Notes under the pieces: generated by a model | What the model was told of the DNA's origin: nothing | The model's input: the letters and a program-made list of their open reading frames with translations, nothing else | Databases searched by the model: none | Translations under genes and position numbers: made by a program | Part shown: positions 8,632 to 18,306 of the stretch, piece by piece | Layout: every line of letters starts with the position of its first letter | Position numbering within the stretch: the stretch's first letter is position 1 | Assembly (NCBI GenBank): GCA_937952235.1 | Contig: CALFZM010000366.1 | Location: forward strand, 20,675-84,674 | DNA: 64,000 nt | Reading direction: 5' to 3' | Source of the DNA: an uncultured Opitutia bacterium | GTDB taxonomy: Bacteria > Verrucomicrobiota > Verrucomicrobiia > Opitutales > Opitutaceae

Positions 8632-9531
8632 ATGGCCTTCCGACTCCATCCCGGTCGCGGCCCCGCCGAGGACCTCCGGCGGGTGATCGGCACCGAACTC
8701 GAGTCCGCGATCGCCGGCGCGCGCGACGCCCGCCGCCCCCTTGCCGCCCGGGTCCATGGCGTGCGGGTGGCCATCAAGCGCGCGCGCGCCGCCATCGCCC
8801 TCGTCGACTCGCACGCCCCCCGCGCCTGGCGGCAGGCCAGCCGCCTGCTCCACGCCGCCGCGCGCCAGCTTGCGGCCAGTCGCGACGCCGGGGTGCTGCT
8901 CGCCACGCTCGACGACCTGCAAAAGCAGCGCGGTGCCGACGCCCGTTTGCTCTCCCAGGTCCGGCGCGCGGTGCGGGCGGACTTTCGCTCCCGGCTCGCG
9001 CCCGCGGCCATTCGGTCCGCGCTGGCACGAAGCGTGAAGCAGCTCGCAACCTGCTCCCGCTCCATTGCCCGGTCCGCGGTGGACGAGGACGGCTTCGGCA
9101 TCCTGGCCGCCGGGCTTGAACGCACCTACCGTCAGGCGCGGCGCAGCTTTCGCGCCGCGGTGCGGGATGGTTCCGTCGACGCCTTTCATCGCTGGCGCTT
9201 CCACCTCAAGGCCCACGGCTACCATTGCCGCCTGCTCGAATCGGCCTGGCCGGACATCATGGTCCACTGGAGCCGCCAGGTGCAGTCCGTCGGACGGACC
9301 CTCGGGATCGAACACGATCACGCACTGCTCCACGACTGGCTTTCCCGCCACGCCGGCGACCGGGCGGAGGGCCGGTGGCGGGAGACGCTGGAGCTGATCG
9401 CCCGGCGCCGGTCCCATCTGCGCGAGGAAGCGGTCGATCTTGGTCGCCGGCTCTGCGCGGAGAAACCGGGCGCACTCGTGCGCCGACTCGAGGCCTGGTG
9501 GGAAAGCGCCGCCCGCGCCGCGGAGAGCTGA
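8632..9531 (+). CDS. CHAD-domain protein, probable polyphosphate binder
   Basis: 299 residues, nearly all helical and rich in Arg/His/Lys. It shows the CHAD pattern of paired helical bundles with conserved basic residues: VHGVRVAIKRARAAIALV near 40-60, and a later FHRWRFHLKAHGYHCRLLESAWP near 182-205. CHAD domains bind inorganic polyphosphate and often localise to polyphosphate granules (established for the family). No triphosphate-tunnel (CYTH) domain is fused, so this is a stand-alone CHAD protein. A Pho-box-like repeat precedes it, which fits a link to phosphate storage. It converges with the GH3 gene, with an 18-bp gap. Confidence 0.82.
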   Translation: MAFRLHPGRGPAEDLRRVIGTELESAIAGARDARRPLAARVHGVRVAIKRARAAIALVDSHAPRAWRQASRLLHAAARQLAASRDAGVLLATLDDLQKQRGADARLLSQVRRAVRADFRSRLAPAAIRSALARSVKQLATCSRSIARSAVDEDGFGILAAGLERTYRQARRSFRAAVRDGSVDAFHRWRFHLKAHGYHCRLLESAWPDIMVHWSRQVQSVGRTLGIEHDHALLHDWLSRHAGDRAEGRWRETLELIARRRSHLREEAVDLGRRLCAEKPGALVRRLEAWWESAARAAES

Positions 9532-9549
9532 CGCACCAGGCAGGGTGAA

Positions 9550-11163
9550 CTAAGAGCAGTCAGGCACGCCCGCTGGCGCGAGCCGCTGCAACTCGTCCGC
9601 CACCGCGCGATCGCTCCGGCAGCGCGGCATCTTGTTCTGCCCTCCCCACTTTCCGCGCGCCCGGAGCCAGCGCTCGAAAGTCCCGGCCGGCAGGAGGTGC
9701 ACCTGCGGCAGATCCAGCCCGCCGCCGCGCCGCTTCGCCTCGTAGTCCTCGTTCAAATGCTGCAATTCCCGGTCCAGGTCCTGCTCCAGGAACAATGCCG
9801 CCGGCACCGCCGCCCCGCCGCCGCGAAGTTCGATCCACCACTCGTGCCGGCCGCGCATCTCGCCGCGCTCCCGGTCGGCAAAGCGGGGGGCAACATGGAA
9901 GTTTGCCACCGCGATGCCGTGCCGCACGGCCACGCGCGTGATCGCGTCGGTCAGCTCCTTCTCGATCACGTGCTCGCCAAACGCACTGAGCTGCAGCGCC
10001 GTCCGACCGACGTAGATCAACCGCGGCGGGGCGAGCGAAAGGAAGCGGACGACATCGCCAATCACGTAGCGGCAGAGCCCGCCCGGGGTGGTCATCACCA
10101 ACGCGTAGTCGATGCCGGTCTCGACCTCCGCCAGCGGCCGCACCTCATCCGCCAGCCGGCCGAGCCGCCCCGGATCGAACGCGGCCATCGGGAGGAACTC
10201 GTAGAAGATTCCCGCGGACGTCGGGAGCCGCAGGCCCGCCTCGGGTTCGTCGTCCTGGACGGCGATGAAGCCTTCCGAAGCCGGATACACCTCATGCAGG
10301 TGCACGCCGGGGCCCAGCACGGCACGCAGTTCCGCGGCAAACGGGCCGAGCGGCACGCCGCCGTGCACGAGGCACTCGAGCCCGGGCCACACCTCTTTCA
10401 GGGTCTCACGCCCCGTCTGCGCGCGCACTTCCGCGGCAAAGATCAGCAGCCAGCTCGGGATGCCGGCCAGCAGGGTGAGCCGTCGCGGGATCGTCCGCTC
10501 CGCCATGGCGCGCAGCTTCGCAGGCCAGTCGGTCATCTGCGCGATGTCGCGGCCCGGCTCGTACAGGTGGCGCTCCACCCAGCGGGGCAGATTGAGCGCT
10601 GTGATCCCGCTCAGGTCGCCGCCCCACGCGCGAAAGCCGTCCGCGCCGGGCAGCGGCGAGAGCGCAGTCGATCCGCCCAGAAACAAATGCCGGCCGCGAA
10701 ACACCGAGGTGCCTCCCGCCCGCCGCGCGTGGGAGCACAACGTATCGAGCCCCGTCATCCGGAAATGTCCGAGCATCTCGCGCGTGACCGGCAGGTACTT
10801 CGTCCGCCCCGCGGTGGTGCCGGACGAAACCGCGTAGTGGGCGCACCGACCCGGCCAGAGAACGTCCGCCGCGCCGGCCTTCATGCGCTCGATCGCCGGT
10901 ACCAGATCCTCGTAGACGCGCGGGGCCACCCGGGAACGAAAGCGCGCGTAGGACATGCCCGGCGAGAGCCCCTGCTCGCGACCGAACTCCGTCGCGGCAA
11001 ACCGGCGCATCAGCGTTCGCAACGTTTCGCCCTGACGGCGCAGCACCGCATCCGCCGCATCCCTTCGCGCCATGCGCGCGGTGCGCAGCGCCGCGCCCCA
11101 CGCCACGAGGTGCTGCAGCCACGACCCCCGGTCCTCCGCATGGACCTGCCCCGCGGGCTTCAT
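9550..11163 (-). CDS. GH3-family acyl-adenylate/amide synthetase-like protein
   Basis: 537 residues. The GH3 fold is recognisable from the ATP/AMP motif SSGTTAGRTKYLP (about 115-127), YPASEGFIAVQDDE (motif II) and YVGRTALQLSAFGEHVIEKEL near 400, then the C-terminal lid ending in EQDLDRELQHLNEDYEAKRRG. Plant GH3 enzymes conjugate acyl acids to amino acids through an acyl-adenylate; bacterial members are mostly uncharacterised, so substrate is unknown. Its ATG overlaps the hydrolase stop by 4 bp, showing one operon. The frame stays open upstream to 11811, but that part is a shadow of the hydrolase gene. Confidence 0.8.
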   Translation of the reverse strand: MKPAGQVHAEDRGSWLQHLVAWGAALRTARMARRDAADAVLRRQGETLRTLMRRFAATEFGREQGLSPGMSYARFRSRVAPRVYEDLVPAIERMKAGAADVLWPGRCAHYAVSSGTTAGRTKYLPVTREMLGHFRMTGLDTLCSHARRAGGTSVFRGRHLFLGGSTALSPLPGADGFRAWGGDLSGITALNLPRWVERHLYEPGRDIAQMTDWPAKLRAMAERTIPRRLTLLAGIPSWLLIFAAEVRAQTGRETLKEVWPGLECLVHGGVPLGPFAAELRAVLGPGVHLHEVYPASEGFIAVQDDEPEAGLRLPTSAGIFYEFLPMAAFDPGRLGRLADEVRPLAEVETGIDYALVMTTPGGLCRYVIGDVVRFLSLAPPRLIYVGRTALQLSAFGEHVIEKELTDAITRVAVRHGIAVANFHVAPRFADRERGEMRGRHEWWIELRGGGAAVPAALFLEQDLDRELQHLNEDYEAKRRGGGLDLPQVHLLPAGTFERWLRARGKWGGQNKMPRCRSDRAVADELQRLAPAGVPDCS

Positions 11164-12257
11164 GCGGCGAGGCGCAAGGGCGCGCTCCGCACACCCTGGT
11201 AGAACCGCTGGAGCGCGGGCAGGAACTCGAACACGTGGAAGATGAGCGATGCGTGCTGCACCGGCGCCGCGTACGGCCGACCGCGCACGCGCAGGGCCCG
11301 TCCGCCCGGGAAGAAGCCGCGACATCCGTGCTCGAAGGCAAAGGCGGCCGGCGAACCGGCGTCCAGCACCGCCTCCTCGCGTTCGGCGAAGAGCACCAGC
11401 GCAGGCGCGCGGGTCAGCGGCAGCAGTCCCGGCCGGAAGTATGCCGTAGGCTCCTCCATCTCCCGCAGGGCCCGCACCCGCTGGCGCGCCCCTTCCGCGG
11501 TGATTCCCCGGATCGTTCCGAGCACCGCGGCGCGCAGCCGCTCCACCTCGGCGCGCGACATGATCAACTGCAGCGCCTTTCGATTCTGCGCGCCCGCCTC
11601 GAACATCCGCACGAAGATCGCCCGCGACTTCTCGATCGCCGCCGCCGGCACCTCGCGGTCGGCGAGAAAGGGCAGCACCGCGCGGCCCAGCAGCGTCGCG
11701 GGTTTCGCCACCCCGGCTGCCAGGATGTCCGCGATGCAGGTCACCGGGCTCACCAGCACCACGCCCGCCAGCTTCCGCTCCCAACCCGCGACCCGGCCGC
11801 GACGAAGCCATTCCAGCACGATGCCGGCGCCGAAGCTCACCCCGAAGATCACCGGCGGTGTGCCGCGCTCGTTACACTCGTCGACCAGATCGGAGATCTG
11901 CGCGCAAATCGCATCGAGCGAGAACGCCTCGCGCGGGTAGTTGAGGCAGAAGAGGTCGCCGGACCGCAGGAGGAACCGCCGCAGGAGAAAGACCTGCTCC
12001 GAGGAATCGGGGACAAAGCCCCCGAGCACGATCGTCGGCACGCGTCCGGATCCCTGCTCCCGGAGCACCCGTGCCCCGAGCTCCTCGGGCGCGGCCAGGG
12101 CATCGGCGGCCCGCCGGACCGCGGGGCGATGCAGTTCCACCCGGGGCGGCCGCAGACGCTCTTCCGTGGTGCGAACAAAGGTGTGAAGCGGGCGCAGCGG
12201 CGCGGTACCGAGCGCGGAAAGGAACGTCCAGGCAGGCGCAAAATCGAAGCCGGGCAT
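11160..12257 (-). CDS. alpha/beta hydrolase
   Basis: 365 residues from the ATG at 12257 (MPGFDFAPAWTFLSAL). The nucleophile elbow GVSFGAG follows PPVIF at about 146-152 (Ser as nucleophile), and candidate acid and histidine lie in the C-terminal third (VQHASLIFHVF). Gly-Gly-Phe at VLGGFVPDSS is consistent with an oxyanion region. The frame extends further upstream but there runs through the promoter region and is not protein-like. It is translationally coupled to the GH3 gene: a hydrolase plus an acyl-adenylating enzyme suggests processing of an acyl or amide substrate, which is an inference. Confidence 0.7.
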   Translation of the reverse strand: MPGFDFAPAWTFLSALGTAPLRPLHTFVRTTEERLRPPRVELHRPAVRRAADALAAPEELGARVLREQGSGRVPTIVLGGFVPDSSEQVFLLRRFLLRSGDLFCLNYPREAFSLDAICAQISDLVDECNERGTPPVIFGVSFGAGIVLEWLRRGRVAGWERKLAGVVLVSPVTCIADILAAGVAKPATLLGRAVLPFLADREVPAAAIEKSRAIFVRMFEAGAQNRKALQLIMSRAEVERLRAAVLGTIRGITAEGARQRVRALREMEEPTAYFRPGLLPLTRAPALVLFAEREEAVLDAGSPAAFAFEHGCRGFFPGGRALRVRGRPYAAPVQHASLIFHVFEFLPALQRFYQGVRSAPLRLAA

Positions 12258-12374
12258 GGGCAGATAGCCGCAGCATCGCCACCCGCTCCACAACCGAAAA
12301 CCGGTGTTGTCGCCCAAGTGTTGCGCCACTGCCAGCGCTTCGTAACAACCCCGCGCCCGCACACTCCCCGGCGG

Positions 12375-12390
12375 GTGAAAAACGCGTGAC
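12375..12390 (-). promoter_or_regulatory. weak Pho-box-like pair upstream of the hydrolase/GH3 operon
   Basis: On the minus strand TGTCAC-GCGTT-TTTCAC has half-sites 11 bp apart, about 120 bp before the hydrolase ATG, in the 259-bp divergent gap shared with the phosphatase gene. Only one half-site is a strong match, so this is the least certain of the five candidate sites. Confidence 0.3.
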
Positions 12391-12516
12391 ACCCGGGCTT
12401 TTCTGTCGCCGATGCGACCGGGCGTCATCATGCTCCCACGCATCGATGCCGATGCGATCGCTTCCACTGCTGGATCTCAGCCCGCCGGAGCCGGCGGAGT
12501 CGCCGGCGACGTTCCC

Positions 12517-13179
12517 ATGAAGGGCCGCGTCATCGCCGTCGGCGACATCCACGGTTGCGCGGACGAGTTCGAACAACTGCTGGAGCGGCTCGCCCTGACG
12601 CGCCAAGACCGCCTCATCCTGCTCGGCGACCTGGTCAACCGCGGCCCCGACAGCGGTCGCGTCATCGCCCTCGCGCGCCAGCACGCCCACCGCTCGCTGC
12701 TCGGCAACCACGAGCTCCGGCTGCTCAACTACCGCAAGACCGGCGATCCCACCCACCTCAAGCGTGCGGACTACGACACGCTCCGCCAGCTCAGTGACAA
12801 GGATTGGGCCTACCTGGCCTCCATGCCGCTCACGTATCACGTGCCCGAACATCACGCCGTGTGCGTGCACGGCGGCTTCCTGCCCGGCCGCCCCTGGCAT
12901 TCGCAGCCTGCCCGCGTCGTGACGCGCATCCAGGTCGTCGGGCCGGACGGAGAACCCGCCAAGCGCGCCGATTTTCCCGGCGAGCCGCACTGGTCGGAAC
13001 GCTGGCAGGGACCGCCGTTCGTGCTCTACGGACATACACCGAGATCCGAGCCGCACCTCACGCGCTGGACACTCGGCCTCGACACCGCGTGCGTGCAGGG
13101 CGGGGCGCTTACCGCCTGCATCCTGCCCGGCCGCGAGCTGGTCCAGGTGCCGGCACGGGCACGCTATTTCGCGGCGTGA
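12517..13179 (+). CDS. PPP-type metallophosphatase (serine/threonine phosphatase or Ap4A hydrolase-like)
   Basis: 220 residues with all PPP-family metal motifs in order: GDIHG (9-13), GDLVNRGP (37-44), GNHE (63-66), HGG (118-120) and GHT (172-174). These hold a two-metal centre that hydrolyses phosphoesters. The short length and GDLVNRGP resemble bacterial Ser/Thr phosphatases and diadenosine tetraphosphatases; substrate cannot be separated by eye. The ATG at 12517 places the first motif at residue 9 as usual; an in-frame ATG at 12430 would add 29 low-complexity residues. Transcribed divergently from the hydrolase/GH3 operon. Confidence 0.82.
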   Translation: MKGRVIAVGDIHGCADEFEQLLERLALTRQDRLILLGDLVNRGPDSGRVIALARQHAHRSLLGNHELRLLNYRKTGDPTHLKRADYDTLRQLSDKDWAYLASMPLTYHVPEHHAVCVHGGFLPGRPWHSQPARVVTRIQVVGPDGEPAKRADFPGEPHWSERWQGPPFVLYGHTPRSEPHLTRWTLGLDTACVQGGALTACILPGRELVQVPARARYFAA

Positions 13180-13349
13180 CGCGCGAGGGCGGCCGTCGCC
13201 GGCTGCACCAGGAAGGAAACCGGTGCGCTTCGTTGCCGGGAGAGGGCGGACGGGGACGTCCGCGCTCCCGCACCGACACCTATCGCCCCAGACTCGGCCG
13301 GGGCGACGCGGTTGCCCTTCAGATCGCCGGCAACGGCGACCGCACCGGA

Positions 13350-13427
13350 AGGTGGAGCAGCTTGTCCTCAAGCTGCTGCGGACGGATTCACCGCCGTCAG
13401 CCGCCTGGGGACAGCCGGCTCCACCTC
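13350..13427. repeat. two-hairpin dispersed repeat, copy 2
   Basis: First hairpin AGCAGCTTG-TCCT-CAAGCTGCT, linker of about 20 bp, second hairpin AGCCGCCTG-GGGA-CAGCCGGCT (one mismatch); outer ends GGTGGAGC and GCTCCACC are inverted repeats. It lies in the intergenic gap between two convergent genes. Confidence 0.8.
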
Positions 13428-13440
13428 CACTGCCTCTGTC

Positions 13441-15252
13441 TCAGTCGATCTCGTAGACTTCGACGATCACTTCGCCACCACCCGTCTTCCCGCGCACCTG
13501 CAGGGTGTACGGTCCGGGCGGAAGCGTCGCGAGCAGCACGGCGTCGCGGCTGCCGGCCGGGAGCGCGAAGGCGCCCACCTGCGCGGCGAGTTGCACCGAC
13601 TGCGTGCCGGACCAGTCGTCATTCTCGGCAATCTTGTTCGCCCCGGAATAGAGCTCGAGCACGGGATCGGCGACGACATTGGCCACCCCAAGCGGCGCGA
13701 GGCCGGGGCCGACGGCGCGGATCATCACGGTCTGCGACTGCGTGCCGTTGATGAAGAAGCCCGGGAAGGCGATGCTGCCGGCCGCGGGCAGCGTGAGCCG
13801 CGTCGCGAGGTTGCTCAGTTTGCTGGTCGAGCCGCTGTTCACGACGACGGTGGTGCCACCGCCCGTGTCGCTGAGAGCGCTGGCCGGCGAGAAGTATCCG
13901 TCGCGGCCGAGCTTGGTCCACGCGTAGGCCCAGTTGCCCGAGGTGGTGAAGGCGCCGAGGTAGGCGGCGGGCGTGAAGAAGCCGTCGTTCGGCGCGGTGG
14001 CGGCGAGCTGCAGCGCCGGGCTGCCGGCCTGGAGCCGCGGGTCGAGCAGACCGCTGCGGGTCCGGTCGATGGCGACCAGCTGCGGGTTGGTGTTCACGCG
14101 GTTGTTCTGCGCGGCCGCCCGGATGTGCTCGGCGGTGTAATTGGAGGCGGGGGCGGCGCCGCCCGCCGTGGCATTAGGACTTACGAAGAGCTGGGCGTCC
14201 GTGGTGCCCGCGCCGAACGTGCCGAAGAGGTTGTTGGCGATCACGATCTCACCGGCTGCGAGCCGCTTGGCGCTGTCCTGCGCCTGCGCGGACTCGGTTT
14301 CGATGCGCCAGGCGTAGCCGCGGAAGTCGTGGAAGATCGAGTTGTACACCTTGCCGCCGGTGTTGTCGCGGAAGATGGGCCCGATGCTGTTCGAGTTGCC
14401 CGAGGTCGCGCCGGAGCCGATGGCGGTGTAGTTGTAGATCGTCGGCATCGCGTAAGGCTGGCCGTCCTCCGGCGTGGTGCCGCCGTCCGACTCGAATGCG
14501 TGGTTGCCCACGGCCGGATCCTGGATGGTGAAGAGGAACTGCAGCTTGCCGCGATAGCCTTCATCCCAGTCGAAGGCGTCGTCGTCGTTGAACGCGCTGA
14601 CGAGATACTTCGCGTTGACGGTGCCGCCGAACCACTCGAAACCGTCGTCGGCATTGGCGAAGACCTCGATGTACTCGATGACCGTGGCGGAGCCGACGGC
14701 GCCGAAGGTGAGACCGTTGAGCTCGTTGTTGGGCCCGAGCAGCGAACCCGCGTGCCGGATGGAGACGAAGCGCATGATGCCGGAATCGTCGGCATCGTTG
14801 GTGCCGCCGTAGATGCCGAGCGGTTCCGTGGTGGGAATGCCCTCGATGTTCCCCTGACCGGAGGCGGTGTTGGTGCGCGCGCGGCCCAGCAGCACGACGC
14901 CGCCCCAGAGGCCGCGGTCGCTCTGGCCGAGATTGCCGTTCAGGTTGTCGGCCTCGGCGGTGAAGATGATCGGCTCCTGCGCGTTGCCGCTGGCGTTGAT
15001 CTTGCCGCCGCGGGCGATGACCAGTGCGGACGCGTCCTGCGCGGCGCGCACCTTGCCCTTGATGACGGTGCCGGGCTCGATCGTGAGGGTGACGCCGTCG
15101 GTGACGAACACGCGGCCATCGAGGATGTAGGTGTTGTTCTTCGTCCAGACGCGGCTCGAAGTGATGTTGGCGTTGACGAGGACGTCGGCGCCGACGAGGG
15201 CGCACGGCGCGGCCAGGGCCGCGGCGAGGGTGAGGAACCGTGTTTTCATCAT
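13441..15252 (-). CDS. secreted beta-helix protein paired with TonB receptor
   Basis: 603 residues. After a signal peptide (to about 22) comes a right-handed beta-helix-like region with repeated strand-turn units: TWTKNNTYILDG-type opening, GVTLTIEPGTVIKGK, GGKINASGNAQEPIIFTAE, GLWGGVVLLGRA, and EWFGGTVNAKYLVSAFNDDDAFDWDEGYRG. This matches a family common in Bacteroidota and Verrucomicrobia, usually beside a TonB-dependent receptor, as here (receptor 105 bp upstream on the same strand). The last 125 residues form a separate domain also found twice in the protein at 57226-61158. Function is unproven; a surface ligand-binding role for the receptor is plausible. Confidence 0.68.
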   Translation of the reverse strand: MMKTRFLTLAAALAAPCALVGADVLVNANITSSRVWTKNNTYILDGRVFVTDGVTLTIEPGTVIKGKVRAAQDASALVIARGGKINASGNAQEPIIFTAEADNLNGNLGQSDRGLWGGVVLLGRARTNTASGQGNIEGIPTTEPLGIYGGTNDADDSGIMRFVSIRHAGSLLGPNNELNGLTFGAVGSATVIEYIEVFANADDGFEWFGGTVNAKYLVSAFNDDDAFDWDEGYRGKLQFLFTIQDPAVGNHAFESDGGTTPEDGQPYAMPTIYNYTAIGSGATSGNSNSIGPIFRDNTGGKVYNSIFHDFRGYAWRIETESAQAQDSAKRLAAGEIVIANNLFGTFGAGTTDAQLFVSPNATAGGAAPASNYTAEHIRAAAQNNRVNTNPQLVAIDRTRSGLLDPRLQAGSPALQLAATAPNDGFFTPAAYLGAFTTSGNWAYAWTKLGRDGYFSPASALSDTGGGTTVVVNSGSTSKLSNLATRLTLPAAGSIAFPGFFINGTQSQTVMIRAVGPGLAPLGVANVVADPVLELYSGANKIAENDDWSGTQSVQLAAQVGAFALPAGSRDAVLLATLPPGPYTLQVRGKTGGGEVIVEVYEID

Positions 15253-15357
15253 GTCGTTTTCAGTGGGTTGGTGGGAAAGGAAGCGGGGGCCGTGGGCCGC
15301 GTTCGCGCGGGCACGGGAAAGTCAGGACGGGGCCACGGAGCCGGACCGGCATGGCGC

Positions 15358-18213
15358 TCAATAGGAATACGTCAGGCCCAGCGAGGTGGTGACGCCGCGG
15401 CGATGCGACGAGCGCACGTAGTCCTGGCCTCGATACGAGTAGGTCTCCTCGGCCGCACGATCCAGGAGGTTCTTGCTCGAGAGCGACAGCTTCCAGCGCT
15501 CGCCGAGCCGCTGCCGCCAGATGACGTCCAGCGTGGGCGCCGGCTGCTCGAAGACATTCGGCGTGCCGGGCGGGCTGACCTGGGCCATCCGCTCGCCGAA
15601 GAGGTTGTAGTACACGCTCACCGTCGTGCCCAGGCGCGCGTGGTTGTAGGTGAAGTCGAGGTTGACCAGGTACGGCGACTGCCCGGTGAGTTCCCGCGTG
15701 GCAGGCGCACCCGGCTCATAGATCCGGATCAGCGCGAGTTCGGCCGCGGTGATGTCGACGGAGGACTCGACCCACGTGAAGTTGAAGCCTCCGGAGAGGC
15801 CGCGCAGCCGCTCGGAAAGGAAGCCGAGGTTCTTGCGCAGCTCGAACTCGATGCCCGTCACCTCGCCGCGCGGCGCGTTCTGGTACTGCAACTCGCCGCT
15901 GTTCACGATCGAGAACACGCCGCGCTCGATCGGGTCCGTCATCCGCTTGTGAAACAGGCTCACGGCCACGATCTCGCCGCGACGGGGAAACCACTCCCAG
16001 CGGAGGTCGTAATTGTTGATCGTCGTCCGGCGAAGGCTCGGGTTTCCGATATAGACAAAGTCACCGACGAACTCGAAGGAGGTGTAGTCCGCGATCTCGC
16101 GGAAGTTCGGCCGGGCGATCGTCTTCGTCACCGCCGCGCGCAGGTTCATGCGCGGGCTCAGGGCGTAGACCAGGCTGGCCGAGGGCAGGTTGTCGTCATT
16201 GTCGAGCAGCCCGGCCCGGCGGCGCGGATCGCGGCTGCGCACGTCGAGCTTCGTGCTTTCGCGACGCAGCCCGCCGATCAGCCGGAGATCCCGCGTGAGT
16301 CCGAGATCGACCATGCCGTACCACGCCGTCACTTCCTGGTCGCCGAGGTAGCTGTTGCCGGCGGAGCCGGTTTCCACGAGGTAGAGCTGGCCCGGGCGGA
16401 ACCGCCCCGTGGCCGGATCGACCTGGCCCACCTGCGACTCCCGCAGGAAGTTCCGCTCGTCGCCATCGTAACGGAGGACCGTGCTGTTGTACTCGAAGAG
16501 GCGCTCGTTGAAGATCCGCTCCGTGCGGGCGAAGGCGCCGCCGACCTTGACCAGGGCATTCGACCCGGCCCAGGCGGGCAGCGGCACGGAGAGATCCAGC
16601 GAGTAATCTTTTCTCGCTTCCTGCAGGTCCCGGAAGAAACGCGCCGGTCGCGGCAATCCGGACGCCTCGAAGAACTGATTTCCGTCCTGGGTCTGGAAGG
16701 TGCTGAAATAACGCGTGTCGGGCTCGTCCTGCGTCGTCGTCGCGTCGGTGATGCTCCACTGCAGGCGGGCGTCACGCCAGCCGGGGAACAGGTGCTTGCC
16801 CGTGAGCTGCAGCGACTGCAGCGAGCGCTCCGTATAGCGCAGCGTGCGGGTGGTGAAGACCTCGGTCTCGCTGATGCCGCCCCCGGCGACGTTCAGGCCG
16901 GTCTGGCGGCGGGCCATGTCGTTGCCCGACTGGTTGAACAGGGTGTTCAGGCTGACCTGGTGCTCGGGGTTGAACTGGTAGGCGACGTTCACGATCGCCC
17001 CGAGCAGCGCGTCGTCCTCACTGCGCGTGTCGCTCAGTCGGACGAGCGGCGCCAACGCGGGCGAGTTGACTCCCTGGCGCTCGTAGCGCCCGAGCACGCC
17101 GTCGGTGTAGCCGCTGAAGCTGCGCTCGTACGACAGGCTCGCGGCGTAGCCGAGCTTGCGGCCGAAGAGGCGTGTCTGCCCGCCGACGGCTGCCGCGAAA
17201 CTGTGGTTGAACGGCGCGTCCTTGCTGCCCGGAGCCATCACGGGCGAGAAGGCGCGGGTGAGCCGGCCGATGTCGGCATCCACGGTGGGCGTCGAGAATC
17301 GGAGCGGGATGCGCTGCCCGCCGACTTCCGCCGGCAGATCGCGGCCGCCGTCGTCGCGCCCCCAGGCGTTGCTGCCACCGCCGGTGGTAAGGAAACGACG
17401 GCCGGAAACGCGGGAGTTGTGGGCGAACGAGGCGGACACGGAGCTGGTGAACTGCTCGGGAAACTCCTTCGTCTTCAGGTCGACGCTGCCGCCGGTGAAG
17501 TTGCCGGGGCGATCGGGCGTGAACGTCTTCGTCGTCACGATCGCGTCGATCAGGTCGCTGGGAAACATGTCCATGTTCACCGCCCGCCGATCCGGGTCGG
17601 CGCTCGGCACCTCCACACCATTCACCTGCGTCGAGCTGTACCGCTCGCCGAGTCCGCGGATGTAGACGTACTTTCCGCCGACCACGGATGCGCCCGTCAC
17701 GGCCTTCATCGCCGCGGCCGCCGTGCCGAAACCGAGCTTGCTCATCTGGTCGGAGCCGATCGCGTCGCTCACCGCGGTCGCCTTCTGCCGCGCCGACAGC
17801 AGGCCCACGCCGGAATTCTGCACCACCTCGGCCGACACGGAGAACGCCTCCATCCGGATCACGGGCTCGCGGTTCACTCCGAGCGGCACGTCGACGCGCG
17901 CCGCCAGTCCAGCCATCACCGCCACGCCGCTGACGTTGGCCGGCTGGAAACCCTCCTTGCTCACCCGCACCTCCCGCAGTCCCGCGGGCACTCCCGCCAC
18001 CTGGAACGCGCCGTCGAGATCGGTCGTCGTCGTCGCCTCCACGCCCGCGATGGCCACCGTCGCCCCCGCCACTCCGCGCCCGGTCTCCGGGTTGATGACC
18101 TGCCCTGCCACCGTGCCGACGGGCGTCTCCGCCGCCCGCAGCGCGCCCAGCACCGCCGCGAATACGATCATCACACCGGCGCAGCGGCGGAGGAGGAACG
18201 AGAACGTCTTCAT
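15358..18213 (-). CDS. TonB-dependent receptor with carboxypeptidase-regulatory domain
   Basis: 951 residues. Signal peptide (1-28), CarboxypepD_reg-like beta-sandwich (about 33-110, GTVAGQVINPETGRGVAGATVAI), a TonB-box-like segment (VIRMEAFSVSA, near 120), plug domain (about 135-260, KYVYIRGLGERYSSTQVNGVEVPSADPDRR split by strands), then a 22-strand-type barrel ending in LTYSY. ATG at 18213 is followed directly by the signal peptide. It probably imports a bulky ligand across the outer membrane together with the beta-helix protein. The strong 11-bp GTCAC repeat upstream suggests phosphate control, and so a phosphorylated ligand, which is inference. Confidence 0.88.
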   Translation of the reverse strand: MKTFSFLLRRCAGVMIVFAAVLGALRAAETPVGTVAGQVINPETGRGVAGATVAIAGVEATTTTDLDGAFQVAGVPAGLREVRVSKEGFQPANVSGVAVMAGLAARVDVPLGVNREPVIRMEAFSVSAEVVQNSGVGLLSARQKATAVSDAIGSDQMSKLGFGTAAAAMKAVTGASVVGGKYVYIRGLGERYSSTQVNGVEVPSADPDRRAVNMDMFPSDLIDAIVTTKTFTPDRPGNFTGGSVDLKTKEFPEQFTSSVSASFAHNSRVSGRRFLTTGGGSNAWGRDDGGRDLPAEVGGQRIPLRFSTPTVDADIGRLTRAFSPVMAPGSKDAPFNHSFAAAVGGQTRLFGRKLGYAASLSYERSFSGYTDGVLGRYERQGVNSPALAPLVRLSDTRSEDDALLGAIVNVAYQFNPEHQVSLNTLFNQSGNDMARRQTGLNVAGGGISETEVFTTRTLRYTERSLQSLQLTGKHLFPGWRDARLQWSITDATTTQDEPDTRYFSTFQTQDGNQFFEASGLPRPARFFRDLQEARKDYSLDLSVPLPAWAGSNALVKVGGAFARTERIFNERLFEYNSTVLRYDGDERNFLRESQVGQVDPATGRFRPGQLYLVETGSAGNSYLGDQEVTAWYGMVDLGLTRDLRLIGGLRRESTKLDVRSRDPRRRAGLLDNDDNLPSASLVYALSPRMNLRAAVTKTIARPNFREIADYTSFEFVGDFVYIGNPSLRRTTINNYDLRWEWFPRRGEIVAVSLFHKRMTDPIERGVFSIVNSGELQYQNAPRGEVTGIEFELRKNLGFLSERLRGLSGGFNFTWVESSVDITAAELALIRIYEPGAPATRELTGQSPYLVNLDFTYNHARLGTTVSVYYNLFGERMAQVSPPGTPNVFEQPAPTLDVIWRQRLGERWKLSLSSKNLLDRAAEETYSYRGQDYVRSSHRRGVTTSLGLTYSY

Positions 18214-18306
18214 GCCGCGCAGCACGCCACGCGGCAATCGCCGGTCGCAATGCAAATGCCGCCGCGTGACGGAGACTTAACGGCGCCGTCACGCGTTCGA
18301 CACCGA

